Origin: RUG14223 sp051881075
GTDB taxonomy: Bacteria > Bacillota > Clostridia > Oscillospirales > Acutalibacteraceae
DNA: 64,000 bases
Direction of reading: 5' to 3'
Assembly: GCA_051881075.1 (NCBI GenBank)
Contig: JBJEPE010000028.1
Location: 1 to 64,000 of the forward strand
Of this stretch, positions 1-8,530 are shown one piece after another (the stretch's first letter is position 1; each line of letters starts with the position of its first letter). Under the pieces are notes generated by a model, which searched no databases, was not told the DNA's origin, and saw nothing but the letters and a program-made list of their open reading frames with translations. Made by a program: the position numbers and the translations under genes.

Positions 1-1
1 T

Positions 2-1513
2 AATCAGCAGTATGGTTATGACCAAAGCGGATACGATCAAAGCGGCTACGATCAGGGTAATTATGATTATTCACAGCAACAGCAATACGATAACAGCGGA
101 TACTATGATAATTATAACGGCTATGATCAGAATACATATCAGCAGGTGACTCCTGCTCAGGTACCCGAACAACCTAAGCAGACAGAAGAAAAAAAGAAGA
201 TGTCGTTTAGTAAGAGCTTAGGATTTGGCCCTAAAGAAGAAAAGAAGGTAGATCCTAAAGACGATAAAATCGGTATAACCAACGACGGCAGACAGTTCTT
301 TATTCCTAATGCTAAAAAGAAGGTTAAACGTACAAGTAACGCTACAACTGCTATAGTTACCGTAGTGTTCGCATTTATAATAGCCATTGTAATATTCCTT
401 ACCAGTAATACTGAAGAAGAGACTGTTGTTTCTTCGCTTGATGTAGGTAAGATGGTAACCGCTATGACAAATACCTTAAATTTAAAAAGTGCGGATTTTA
501 CCATTAACTATAATTACACAAGAATTAACGGTACTTTTGAGATTGGTAACAGTACAGCCGATACTTTGTTCTACGCAAGTAAAGGTAGGGATGAGGATAC
601 ATTACGTACCGGCAATTATTATACAAACGCAGGCGGTTATGAGTATTTCATTACAGAAAATTATGATAATGATATAGGCTTTCCGCTTGTAAAAGACGGA
701 GGCCTTAACAAAGACGGACTCGTTCAAAGCCTTATGTATGATGATATGGCGTCATATGAAGCGTTCAGCAAAAAGCTTAGCAAGTTTGCTAATGATGTTA
801 TGACTGACTCTATATATATGGCTAAGTTTGTTCAGTCTTATGAGATAGTTGAGAGTACAAAAACATTGGTTACATACAGGGCAAAGATAGATTTAAAGGC
901 GCTTTGCGTTGAGATAAACAAAATTACCGGCACTAAGCTTGATGCCGGTAAATATAAGGGATTTTCGACAGTAACTATTACTATAGATAATGACATTATC
1001 ACAGCATTTATTATTAAAGCAAATAAGGGCAATACTTATTCTAAGCTTGCTGTAAGACTTTCTAACATAAATACCGCAAGGGTTGATGTTGCACGTTGTG
1101 ATAAAGTCAAGTCTGATGCTGAGGAGTATATAGATAAATACGGCTCAATCTTTGCGGATAAGAAGCATACGAGTATTTTTGACTGCTTCACAGACGATGA
1201 TGACGATGACGACGATCCTTATGACGATGATAATACCGGCGACGATGATCCTTCTTCCGGTTTCATAGAGGATGATCCGACATCATCGGAAATCATAGAC
1301 ATTCCGGTTGACGATACGTCAAGCTTTATTGATGACGGCACAACCTCAGATATGCCGGTTGACTCTCAACCATTTGATGATACGGAGTCAAGTTATACTG
1401 ATACGGATGATCCTTTATATGATCCGTTTGACGAAAGCTCTGATGTATTCGGTACAGATGACGGAAGCTCTGACGATACAGGCGATGTACAGTATAATGA
1501 CGGACTTTTATAA
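2..1513 (+). CDS. Membrane protein with Tyr/Gln/Gly-rich N-terminus and acidic C-terminal tail (5' partial)
   Basis: The frame is open to the left edge of the window, so the true start lies outside; about 503 residues are visible. The first ~50 residues are low-complexity repeats built on YDQSG/YDNSG. A charged Lys-rich cytoplasmic stretch follows, then one membrane segment at roughly visible residues 116-134. Next comes a ~250-residue extracytoplasmic domain I do not recognise. From about residue 397 the tail is rich in Asp, Ser and Thr and begins with eight consecutive Asp. The topology suggests a type II membrane protein with an anionic tail outside the cell. I do not assign a function. 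The GTG at 146 is an internal valine codon, not the start. Confidence 0.75.
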   Translation, partial: NQQYGYDQSGYDQSGYDQGNYDYSQQQQYDNSGYYDNYNGYDQNTYQQVTPAQVPEQPKQTEEKKKMSFSKSLGFGPKEEKKVDPKDDKIGITNDGRQFFIPNAKKKVKRTSNATTAIVTVVFAFIIAIVIFLTSNTEEETVVSSLDVGKMVTAMTNTLNLKSADFTINYNYTRINGTFEIGNSTADTLFYASKGRDEDTLRTGNYYTNAGGYEYFITENYDNDIGFPLVKDGGLNKDGLVQSLMYDDMASYEAFSKKLSKFANDVMTDSIYMAKFVQSYEIVESTKTLVTYRAKIDLKALCVEINKITGTKLDAGKYKGFSTVTITIDNDIITAFIIKANKGNTYSKLAVRLSNINTARVDVARCDKVKSDAEEYIDKYGSIFADKKHTSIFDCFTDDDDDDDDPYDDDNTGDDDPSSGFIEDDPTSSEIIDIPVDDTSSFIDDGTTSDMPVDSQPFDDTESSYTDTDDPLYDPFDESSDVFGTDDGSSDDTGDVQYNDGLL

Positions 1514-1537
1514 TAATTAAGAAATACGGGTGATCGT

Positions 1538-2440
1538 TTGAATAATATTCTTACTTTTACTGTACCCGATGAATATGACGGATGTTTAGTCAAGGTTTTT
1601 CTGCGCAGATACTGTAAGGTGTCTGCGCACCTTTTAGTTAAACTGAAACAAACGGAAAACGGAATAACAAGGAACGGCGAACATATACGCTCTATAGACA
1701 CGCTCTCTTGCGGCGATGTAGTGAAGCTTAAAATGCCACAGGATGAAAACGAGGTTACACCGTCATATATTCCGCTTGATATTTTGTATGAGGATGACTA
1801 TATACTTGCACTTAATAAACCTCCGTTTGTACCTGTTCACCCTGTTCACGGACATATTGACGATACGCTTGCCAACGGTGTTAAACACTATGCAATGAGC
1901 AATAACGCACAATGGACATTCCGTGCTATAAACAGGCTTGACAGGGATACATCAGGAATAGTACTTACCGCTAAAGACGCATATACTGCGGCACTTTTAC
2001 CGCAAACCGTTCAAAAAAGGTATATTGCCGTTTGTGAGGGTGAGCTTTACGGATACGGCACTATAGATAAGCCTATTCGACTTAAAGCAGGACACAGCAT
2101 ACAGCGAGAAGTGGGAGAGGGTGGAGTAAATGCCGTAACTCATTGGAAAAGTATAAAGACGCATAACGGCTTTACTTTGCTTGACATTAGCCTTGAAACA
2201 GGACGTACACATCAGATACGGGTGCATTTCTCAGATATGGGATATCCCCTTGCCGGAGATGATATGTATGGCGGAAAGCGAGATTATATATCACGTCATG
2301 CGTTGCATTGCGATTTTATGAGCTTTATTCATCCTGTGACAAACGAGCTTATAAAAATAATCTGCCCATTGCCGCAGGATATAAAAAATCTTGTGCAGAT
2401 TGATGATGAAACATATAAAAAGCTATTTGATAAATCTTAA
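1538..2440 (+). CDS. RluA-family pseudouridine synthase
   Basis: Predicted to isomerise uridine to pseudouridine in rRNA or tRNA. An S4-like RNA-binding segment occupies about residues 10-60, followed by the catalytic domain with the RluA signature INRLDRDTSG; its second Asp is the family nucleophile. The later GRTHQIRVHF motif is also typical of the RluA/RluD group. Length (300 aa) is normal. The start is TTG at 1538 behind a weak ribosome site, 24 bases after the preceding stop. Which of RluA, RluC or RluD it corresponds to cannot be told from sequence alone. Confidence 0.9.
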   Translation: MNNILTFTVPDEYDGCLVKVFLRRYCKVSAHLLVKLKQTENGITRNGEHIRSIDTLSCGDVVKLKMPQDENEVTPSYIPLDILYEDDYILALNKPPFVPVHPVHGHIDDTLANGVKHYAMSNNAQWTFRAINRLDRDTSGIVLTAKDAYTAALLPQTVQKRYIAVCEGELYGYGTIDKPIRLKAGHSIQREVGEGGVNAVTHWKSIKTHNGFTLLDISLETGRTHQIRVHFSDMGYPLAGDDMYGGKRDYISRHALHCDFMSFIHPVTNELIKIICPLPQDIKNLVQIDDETYKKLFDKS

Positions 2441-2466
2441 AGTAATCCTTTGATTTTCTTGTATAT

Positions 2467-2485
2467 CAGGTATGTTTCTTACCTG
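2467..2485. other. Short perfect hairpin upstream of mntP
   Basis: CAGGTA and TACCTG form a 6-bp stem with a 7-nt loop, in the 94-bp gap between the pseudouridine synthase gene and mntP. No T-run follows, so it is not a clear terminator. The gap is too short for a full yybP-ykoY manganese riboswitch and I see none of its core. It could be a leader structure or operator. Confidence 0.35.
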
Positions 2486-2534
2486 TTAAGAATAGTTATG
2501 ATACAGAGCTATTATAATTTTAAGAGGTAGTAAC

Positions 2535-3098
2535 ATGAGCATAACTGAGATAATTTTACTGTCGTTGGGTTTGGCGGCAGATGCCTTTGCGGTATCTGTC
2601 TGTAAGGGATTGGCAGTACAGCGTGTAACGCTTAGGCATATGATTACCGTCGGTGTATGGTTTGGTGTATTTCAGGCGGTCATGCCGCTTATGGGATATT
2701 ATTTGGGAGAAATATTTGACGAATACATAACCGCAATAGACCACTGGATAGCGTTCGCACTTCTGGGCTTTATAGGTGTTAAGATGATAGTAGAGGCTTT
2801 CACCGCCAATGATGAGAAGGCGGATTCTTCATTTTTATTTGGCACGATGCTGTTAATGGCTGTCGCTACCAGCATAGATGCGCTGGCGGTAGGCGTTACG
2901 TTTTCTTTGCTTAAGAATGTGAATATCTTTTTCAATATTTTCTCAATAGGGATAATCACGTTTCTTATGTCTGCTTTCGGAATACGTGCAGGCAGATTTT
3001 TCGGAGAAAAACTAAAGAACAAGGCGGAAACAGTCGGCGGAGTTATATTAATATTCATCGGGCTGAAGATATTGCTTCAGGACCTTAACATACTTTGA
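2535..3098 (+). CDS. mntP: Manganese efflux pump MntP
   Basis: Exports Mn2+ across the cytoplasmic membrane. The 187-aa protein has six hydrophobic segments arranged as two similar halves. Each half carries the family's intramembrane Asp motif: DAFAVSVCKG near residue 17 and TSIDALAVGV near residue 115. The start ATG at 2535 follows AAGAGGTAGTAAC. It is monocistronic and converges on lexA. Family (DUF204/YebN) assignment is firm; substrate follows from characterised MntP homologues. Confidence 0.92.
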   Translation: MSITEIILLSLGLAADAFAVSVCKGLAVQRVTLRHMITVGVWFGVFQAVMPLMGYYLGEIFDEYITAIDHWIAFALLGFIGVKMIVEAFTANDEKADSSFLFGTMLLMAVATSIDALAVGVTFSLLKNVNIFFNIFSIGIITFLMSAFGIRAGRFFGEKLKNKAETVGGVILIFIGLKILLQDLNIL

Positions 3099-3124
3099 TA
3101 TACATTTGATATACACATGAATAT

Positions 3125-3162
3125 AAGAAAAATACCCTCAGAGCTCTTTTACTCTGAGGGTA
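3125..3162 (-). terminator. Rho-independent terminator of lexA, shared with mntP
   Basis: TACCCTCAGAG (3133-3143) pairs perfectly with CTCTGAGGGTA (3152-3162). On the minus strand the hairpin is followed by ATTTTTCTT, just past the lexA stop. The same hairpin lies between convergent mntP and lexA and may serve both. Confidence 0.88.
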
Positions 3163-3184
3163 CGTTAATGTAGAAAATTATAAA

Positions 3185-3778
3185 TTAGTAATATCTTATT
3201 AAAGTTACAAGCTTACCTAAAACAGTAAGCTCATCAACTATTATAGGTTCATAATCGGGATTTTCGGGTTGCAGACGGTAATGCCCGTTTTCCGCAAAAA
3301 ATCTTTTTACGGTTGCTTCATCATCAATAAGTGCGGCTACTATATTTCCGTTTTCTACGGCTTGCGTGCGTTTGAATACAGCGATATCTCCGTCTAATAT
3401 GCCGGCGTTTATCATGCTGTTGCCGGATACGTTAAGTGCAAAAAGCTCGCCGTTTTTGGCAATATCGTCACTTACGGGAACATATCCGTCAATGTCCTCA
3501 AATGCATAGATAGGCATACCTGCCGTTATCTTACCTAGTATAGGCACGCTATGGCTTTTAACATCGTTTATACCTGTCACCTGCAGGCCACGGTTTATAT
3601 TTCCGTTACGTGTTATATATCCGTCATCTTCAAGGGCTTTAAGATGAAAGTGTACCGTAGATGTGGATTTTAATCCGGTTGCTTCGCATATCTCACGTAT
3701 TGACGGTGGTATTCCGTCAGAGGTACGCTTTATTAAAAATTCCAGTATTTTTTTGCGGCTACCTGTTAATTCGCTCAT
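3185..3778 (-). CDS. lexA: LexA SOS repressor
   Basis: Represses DNA-damage genes until RecA-stimulated self-cleavage. The 197-aa protein has an N-terminal winged helix (residues 1-65, with the recognition segment SIREICEATG). The cleavage site is Ala86-Gly87 in GKITAGMP. The catalytic dyad is Ser121 (in VSGNSM) and Lys158 (in EATVKRF). I chose the ATG at 3778 because AGGTGAATTT precedes it and the product then starts MSELTGSRKK as in other LexAs; an in-frame ATG 22 codons upstream has no ribosome site. It is divergent from the C_GCAxxG_C_C gene, with palindromes in the shared promoter region. Confidence 0.95.
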   Translation of the reverse strand: MSELTGSRKKILEFLIKRTSDGIPPSIREICEATGLKSTSTVHFHLKALEDDGYITRNGNINRGLQVTGINDVKSHSVPILGKITAGMPIYAFEDIDGYVPVSDDIAKNGELFALNVSGNSMINAGILDGDIAVFKRTQAVENGNIVAALIDDEATVKRFFAENGHYRLQPENPDYEPIIVDELTVLGKLVTLIRYY

Positions 3779-3840
3779 AAATTCACCTAAAATCGAAATT
3801 TGTATTGTAATTTTTAAAAAATATGTTACACTTAGCTTGT

Positions 3841-3887
3841 ACATTTACGCTCAGCGTCGTATAAATGTCATGCTATTCTAAGAATAG
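3841..3887. promoter_or_regulatory. Candidate operators in the lexA divergent promoter region
   Basis: Two adjacent palindromes occur. The first is ACATTTA...TAAATGT (3841-3868) enclosing ACGCTCAGCGT. The second is CTATTCTAAGAATAG (3873-3887), a perfect 6-3-6 inverted repeat. Neither matches the Bacillus LexA box (GAAC-N4-GTTC). Their position suggests autoregulation of lexA or control of both divergent genes. Confidence 0.45.
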
Positions 3888-3942
3888 TATAGCATAGCTT
3901 TTATAAAAATTCAATAATTTAATTATTAAGGAAGTGTTTTTT

Positions 3943-4395
3943 GTGTTGTCAAAGGGAGATATTGCTAAAAATTATTTTGAGCAAGGGTATAACTGCGCGC
4001 AGTCTGTAATGCTTGCGTTTTGTGATGAAACAGGTCTTGATTTTGATACATCCGCTCTTATTGCGTCAGGTTTCGGTGGCGGTATAGGCAGACTTCGTGA
4101 GGTGTGCGGTGCTGTTTCGGGTATGGTGATGGCATTAAACATGATAAAGGGGTATCAGGGCACAGGTAAGGGCGGTGCTAAGGCGGCACACTATGCGCTC
4201 ATACAGGAGCTATGCGGAAAATTCAGGGATGAAAACGGGTCTATAGTATGTAAGGAGCTTTTGGCGCCGGTTGACCGCTCAACGGATTTTCACCCTGAGG
4301 AACGCACAACTGAATATTATAAAAAACGTCCCTGTTCGGACCTTGTTAAGTGCGCCGCAGATATATTAGGCGAACACTTATCATCGCAGAATTAA
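3943..4395 (+). CDS. C_GCAxxG_C_C family protein, probable redox or electron-transfer role
   Basis: The 150-aa protein carries the conserved Cys pattern of this family: GYNCAQSVMLAF near the N-terminus, EVCGAVSGMVMALNM in the middle with a glycine-rich FGGGIGR before it, then single cysteines in the C-terminal half. Members are thought to be redox active but no reaction is established. The best start is GTG at 3943, eight bases after AAGGAAG; the GTG at 3934 overlaps that ribosome site. Monocistronic, closed by a strong terminator. Confidence 0.85.
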   Translation: MLSKGDIAKNYFEQGYNCAQSVMLAFCDETGLDFDTSALIASGFGGGIGRLREVCGAVSGMVMALNMIKGYQGTGKGGAKAAHYALIQELCGKFRDENGSIVCKELLAPVDRSTDFHPEERTTEYYKKRPCSDLVKCAADILGEHLSSQN

Positions 4396-4403
4396 ATGAA
4401 TTA

Positions 4404-4446
4404 TTCCCGAGGCAGACATTAAAGCTTGTTACCTCGGGATTTTTTG
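4404..4446 (+). terminator. Rho-independent terminator
   Basis: TCCCGAGG (4405-4412) pairs with CCTCGGGA (4432-4439), followed by TTTTTT. It ends the C_GCAxxG_C_C gene. Confidence 0.9.
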
Positions 4447-4586
4447 CTTAATTATGTAAAAAAATAACACGGAATTAAATCCTTTTTATGTATTTACAAA
4501 TTAATAAATATGTGTTATACTGTAAAATAATGTTTAAAAGGGAAAGATTTTGTTTAATGGCTTGTATCATGAAAGGGAGAACGATA

Positions 4587-6023
4587 ATGAAAAGAATTTT
4601 GTGCGTGTTTTTATTGTTATGTATGCTCGTTTTTAATAACGTTATTTTAAATGTTGCGGCTTTTTCGCCCAGTATAACTACTATAAGTACTACAGTATCT
4701 GATGAAGCGAATGTCGGTGACAATATTGAACTTCTTGCTGTTATAGGCAGTGACTCTGTAGGAAAGGTGAATTGTGTGTGGTATATAGGAACTTCACCTG
4801 ATAATATGAAGCAGTTTGATTCATTTACCGCTAAAAACTGGACGCCCATCACTACAGTAACAAGAGATGAGCCCGGAACATATTATGTACAGCTAAAGCT
4901 TGAGGTTTTACCTGAATATGCAAGTCAGGCAACAACTCAGACGGCATATTCAAACACAATAACCGTTACATTCTTATCTACGGAATGCAGTCATACATAC
5001 GGCAGTTGGAAAACGACCCGTGAGGCCACCTGTACTACCGACGGACTTCAAAAGCGTGTTTGCTCAAAGTGCGGCGATGAACAGACAAAAACCATTGAAA
5101 AAACAGGACACTCATACGGTGATTGGAAAACAACAAGACAGCCGTCATGCAGCTCTGAGGGTTTAAGAGAGAGGGTTTGCTCCAAATGTAATCATAAACA
5201 AACCGAGAGTATAGATAAAACAGAGCATAAATACGGTTCATGGGTTGTTAAGAAGAAATCAACCTGTGCAGAAGAAGGATATCAGGAAAGAACCTGCTCA
5301 GTGTGTAAATATACACAAAAAGAGACAATAAAGAAAGAAGAGCATAACTTTGGGGAATGGTTTATTGTAAAGAACGCAACCTGTAAAGAAGAGGGACTAC
5401 GCAAGCACGTATGTAATGTTTGTAACACCGAGGAAACCGAGGTCATACCTACAAGCGAGGGTCACGACTACGGCGATTGGGAAATAACCAAACAGCCTAC
5501 CTGCACATCACAGGGCGAAAAGAAGCATACCTGTAAGATTTGTAATAAAACAGAGCGTCAGAGATTGCCTAAATCTAAAGATCATAATTGGGGGGATTGG
5601 GTAGTTGTTAAGGATTCAACCTGCAGCGAAGTAGGAGAAAAAGTAAGAAAGTGTGATAGCTGCGGTACTGAAGAAACAGGCGAGATATCAACTAAAGAAC
5701 ATAACTTAGGCGACTGGACCGTTATAACTAAGCCTACCCAAACCGAAAAGGGAGTACAGATGAGATGCTGTCAGAATGAGGACTGTGACTATCAGGAGTC
5801 AGAGGAAATCGCACCGCTCAGCAGCGTAACATCACAGCAGTCATCAAATTCCGATGATAAAAATGACGACTCAAACGGTACTAAGGTGTTCTTCATTATA
5901 TTTCTTATATGTGCCGCAGGCGTTGTAGCTTTTATAGTTATCAAGCGTGTTACGGGCGGAACTAAGAAAGAGAAAAGGGATAAGCCCTTAAAGATAAAAA
6001 GAACAAATAAAAAATATCAATAA
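4587..6023 (+). CDS. Secreted, membrane-anchored protein with seven Cys-pair W-repeats
   Basis: Signal peptide at residues 1-24, an N-terminal beta-rich domain (~30-130), then seven tandem ~45-residue units from about residue 130 to 410. Each begins H-x-[YFWL]-G-x-W; most continue with TC...G...[RKH]xC..C, giving a four-ligand knuckle that could bind zinc or form disulfides. The seventh unit lacks the first Cys. A transmembrane helix near residues 435-455 and a Lys/Arg-rich tail anchor it. ATG 4587 follows AAGGGAG; an in-frame ATG 33 codons upstream lacks a ribosome site and would block the signal peptide. Such repeats are common in gut Clostridia surface proteins; function unknown. Confidence 0.8.
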   Translation: MKRILCVFLLLCMLVFNNVILNVAAFSPSITTISTTVSDEANVGDNIELLAVIGSDSVGKVNCVWYIGTSPDNMKQFDSFTAKNWTPITTVTRDEPGTYYVQLKLEVLPEYASQATTQTAYSNTITVTFLSTECSHTYGSWKTTREATCTTDGLQKRVCSKCGDEQTKTIEKTGHSYGDWKTTRQPSCSSEGLRERVCSKCNHKQTESIDKTEHKYGSWVVKKKSTCAEEGYQERTCSVCKYTQKETIKKEEHNFGEWFIVKNATCKEEGLRKHVCNVCNTEETEVIPTSEGHDYGDWEITKQPTCTSQGEKKHTCKICNKTERQRLPKSKDHNWGDWVVVKDSTCSEVGEKVRKCDSCGTEETGEISTKEHNLGDWTVITKPTQTEKGVQMRCCQNEDCDYQESEEIAPLSSVTSQQSSNSDDKNDDSNGTKVFFIIFLICAAGVVAFIVIKRVTGGTKKEKRDKPLKIKRTNKKYQ

Positions 6024-6035
6024 TATAGATATTTC

Positions 6036-6068
6036 AAGTCCGCTAGGCTAATCTTAGCGGACTTTTTT
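6036..6068 (+). terminator. Rho-independent terminator
   Basis: AGTCCGCTA (6037-6045) pairs with TAGCGGACT (6055-6063), followed by TTTTT. It ends the Cys-repeat surface protein gene. Confidence 0.9.
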
Positions 6069-6188
6069 GCATAGCATAAATATTTGAATTCACGGAACTT
6101 ATCGGACAATAATGTATTATATATGCAATGGTTATCAATATATAGACGTTTCACTCATCAAACATTCCTATTTTTGCAAACCGCTTAA

Positions 6189-7520
6189 TTACCTGCATTT
6201 ATGCTTTGCGTGAATATCACGTTTGAATATTACAAAAATTGCGGCGGATAAAAACATAAATATGATGTATTGCAATGCGGTTTCTTTGTCACCTGTAGCA
6301 GTATTTTGTGCGTGCAGCTCATCATAATATGATGTATCGCTGTATGGGGCGTCTGTATCTGTTGCGATATTGCTTCTCGGCATGGGATTAATATCTATTA
6401 CATCTGAGGGCTTACTGTACCTGTATACATATCCGCATTCTTTGCAGGTATAAATAGTGTCGTTGCCGATTTGCTCGTTTACAAAGTTATGTTCTGCTAT
6501 AATTTTGATACCGCAGGGGCATATGCCGGTATGCTCAACCTCATCACTTTGCCATATTATGTCCTTATGCTTACAGTCTGTATAATGCGCTGAAAACGTT
6601 ACGTCATTGTCGGGCATAGTAAAGGTAAGTTCGGTACTTTTTTTATCGAACTTGATATTCTTGTCATTACACAGCCAGTAGGTAAAAAGCTTACCGATAT
6701 AGCTGTCACAGTTTATTGTTACCGTGTCGCCTGCGTAGTATGTTCCGGAACCGCTGCCGTTTGTAACGCTTAATGTGTGCTGTGTTGTACGCCAGCCTGC
6801 ATATATTACCTTACTGTTTTCAAGAGGGGCTTTTTCGTCATATACGGTTGACATACTGCTCTCATTGTACCACATGGTAAAAGCCCTGTGTGTGCAGGTA
6901 GGCGTATTCTTTATTTCAGGAACAGTTTTACTTTTGAATATTATTATGTCAAAGACCGACCTGTCCTCAGGTGTAAAATTATTTTTGCAGATAAGAACGT
7001 TATCAAGCGTCAGATAAAACGCACCGTCTGCCGTTATTGCTGTGTTATCGTCAGTTGTATGATTAAATGACGAATTACCCGTACTGTTATCATTATATAT
7101 AAATTCCGCATTCAGAGCATCGGCAAGCAAGGTTTGCTCTTCTGTAGCGCAGTCATATCTGACCAATTCGCCTTTCTTTGATTTCACATTTACCGCTATT
7201 ATGCTGTCGTCCGCAACTGCAAAGGTAATGCGGAAGTTGAAGCCGGATGTGCTATATATATCTACTATAGCATATCCTGCGGCATATATTGCCTCGCTTC
7301 TTGTATGATGAGAGATTATCTGTTGTGTATCGTTTTCATAGGTAGCGACGATTGAAACACCGCTGAAGTCAAGCGCCTTATTCACTAAATCATAACTCAT
7401 TTTAAAATTATCTTGAGCTACAAGAGCTACACTCACAATATTATCTTTGGCACTTGCCGTTACTGATGAGCCTACTAATAGGCAAAAGGTCAATGCTATA
7501 CTTAAAAACAACTTTTTCAT
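6189..7520 (-). CDS. Secreted, membrane-anchored surface protein with InlB-like and Cys-rich segments
   Basis: The 443-aa protein starts with a signal peptide (MKKLFLSIALTFCLLVG, cleavage after ASA). An uncharacterised domain follows to about residue 240. Then comes an InlB B-repeat-like unit (YYAGDTVTINC ... TMPDNDVTFSAHY, ~255-315). A short Cys/His section (CKHKDIIWQ ... CPCGIKII ... CKECGYVY) resembles the repeats of the convergent gene at 4587. A C-terminal helix (~415-432) and basic tail anchor it. The start has AGGGAGCG upstream. Shared Cys modules suggest the two convergent genes encode surface proteins of related type. Function not known. Confidence 0.75.
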   Translation of the reverse strand: MKKLFLSIALTFCLLVGSSVTASAKDNIVSVALVAQDNFKMSYDLVNKALDFSGVSIVATYENDTQQIISHHTRSEAIYAAGYAIVDIYSTSGFNFRITFAVADDSIIAVNVKSKKGELVRYDCATEEQTLLADALNAEFIYNDNSTGNSSFNHTTDDNTAITADGAFYLTLDNVLICKNNFTPEDRSVFDIIIFKSKTVPEIKNTPTCTHRAFTMWYNESSMSTVYDEKAPLENSKVIYAGWRTTQHTLSVTNGSGSGTYYAGDTVTINCDSYIGKLFTYWLCNDKNIKFDKKSTELTFTMPDNDVTFSAHYTDCKHKDIIWQSDEVEHTGICPCGIKIIAEHNFVNEQIGNDTIYTCKECGYVYRYSKPSDVIDINPMPRSNIATDTDAPYSDTSYYDELHAQNTATGDKETALQYIIFMFLSAAIFVIFKRDIHAKHKCR

Positions 7521-7678
7521 ATTATCGCTCCCTAAGATTTTTTGAATGTCAATGCCGTGTATTGATTTTGTATGTAAAGGTTAAATTAATTTGTGGCATT
7601 GCCTTAACATTATATGATGCGAATAAGAAAAATATGACTGTATATGTGAGTATTATTTACTATTTTTTGAAAAAACAG

Positions 7679-7707
7679 TTGTCTATCTGATAAAAGTATG
7701 ATATAAT
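7679..7707 (+). promoter_or_regulatory. Sigma-A-type promoter for thyX operon
   Basis: TTGTCT (7679-7684), a 17-nt spacer and TATAAT (7702-7707) lie about 45 bp upstream of the thyX start. The rest of the 7521-7752 gap is AT-rich and shows no other feature. Confidence 0.75.
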
Positions 7708-7752
7708 AAACTGATTATAGAATTAAGTAAAAAATAAAGTGGGGTTGTTTCA

Positions 7753-8517
7753 TTGAGCGCAAAGGTTACATTACTTACTTATACTCCTATGCCTGAGCAA
7801 ACTATAGCGTCTGCGGCAAGGCTGTGCTATAGCTCAGGAGATATAGACTCGGTACGCAGTAAGATTACTGATGAAAAGGCGGCATCATTTGTTGAGATGT
7901 TGGCTCAGATAGGACATGAAAGCCCTATTGAACACGCAAGCTTTACATTTGGAATAGAGGGTGTTTCACGCTCATTGCTTGCTCAGATAACACGCCATAG
8001 AATAGCCTCGTTCAGTGTGCAGAGCCAACGGTATGTTAATGAAAATATGTTTGAATATGTTATTCCGCCATATATAGAGCAAGACCCAGTTGCCTGTGAG
8101 ATTTACAAAAATTCAATGACAAGGGCACAGAATGACTATAATGCACTTGCCGATATACTTGCTAAATCACATAAAGAACGCCTTGTGTCAGAGGGACTTG
8201 ACGAGCAGGAGGCAGAGAAAAAGGCGGAAAAAACTGCAATAGAGGACGCAAGGTTTGTATTACCGAATGCCTGCTGTACTAAGATGATATGCACCTTTAA
8301 TGCACGTAGCCTGCTTAATTTTTTTGCACATAGATGCTGTAACCGTGCACAATGGGAGATACGTGATGTAGCAGAGCAAATGCTAGCATTGTGTAAGCAG
8401 GTAGCACCTGCGGTATTTAAAAATGCGGGGCCTTCATGTATAAGGGGTAATTGCCCTGAGGGTAAGATGTCCTGCGGCAAAAGCACACAGGTACGTGAAA
8501 AATACAGTAAATTATAA
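7753..8517 (+). CDS. thyX: FAD-dependent thymidylate synthase ThyX
   Basis: Makes dTMP from dUMP with methylene-THF and reduced FAD, releasing THF rather than DHF. The ThyX signature RHR-x7-S is at residues 81-91 (RHRIASFSVQS) followed by QRY. A conserved C-terminal arginine region (ARFVLPNACCTKM, NARSLLNFFAHRCC) completes the dUMP site. Length (254 aa) is slightly above the usual ~220-250. The start is TTG at 7753 after AGTGGGG. It heads a run with thymidylate kinase, which overlaps its 3' flank by ribosome-site placement. No ThyA is in the window. Confidence 0.95.
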   Translation: MSAKVTLLTYTPMPEQTIASAARLCYSSGDIDSVRSKITDEKAASFVEMLAQIGHESPIEHASFTFGIEGVSRSLLAQITRHRIASFSVQSQRYVNENMFEYVIPPYIEQDPVACEIYKNSMTRAQNDYNALADILAKSHKERLVSEGLDEQEAEKKAEKTAIEDARFVLPNACCTKMICTFNARSLLNFFAHRCCNRAQWEIRDVAEQMLALCKQVAPAVFKNAGPSCIRGNCPEGKMSCGKSTQVREKYSKL

Positions 8518-8530
8518 AGGATATGATATC

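Noticed and set aside
146..148. GTG at 146 as the start of the first gene
   Set aside because: The frame is open to the left edge and the upstream codons encode clear YDQSG repeats in the same frame, so this is an internal valine.
2441..2534. yybP-ykoY manganese riboswitch upstream of mntP
   Set aside because: The gap is only 94 bp and contains one simple hairpin; the conserved riboswitch core is not visible.
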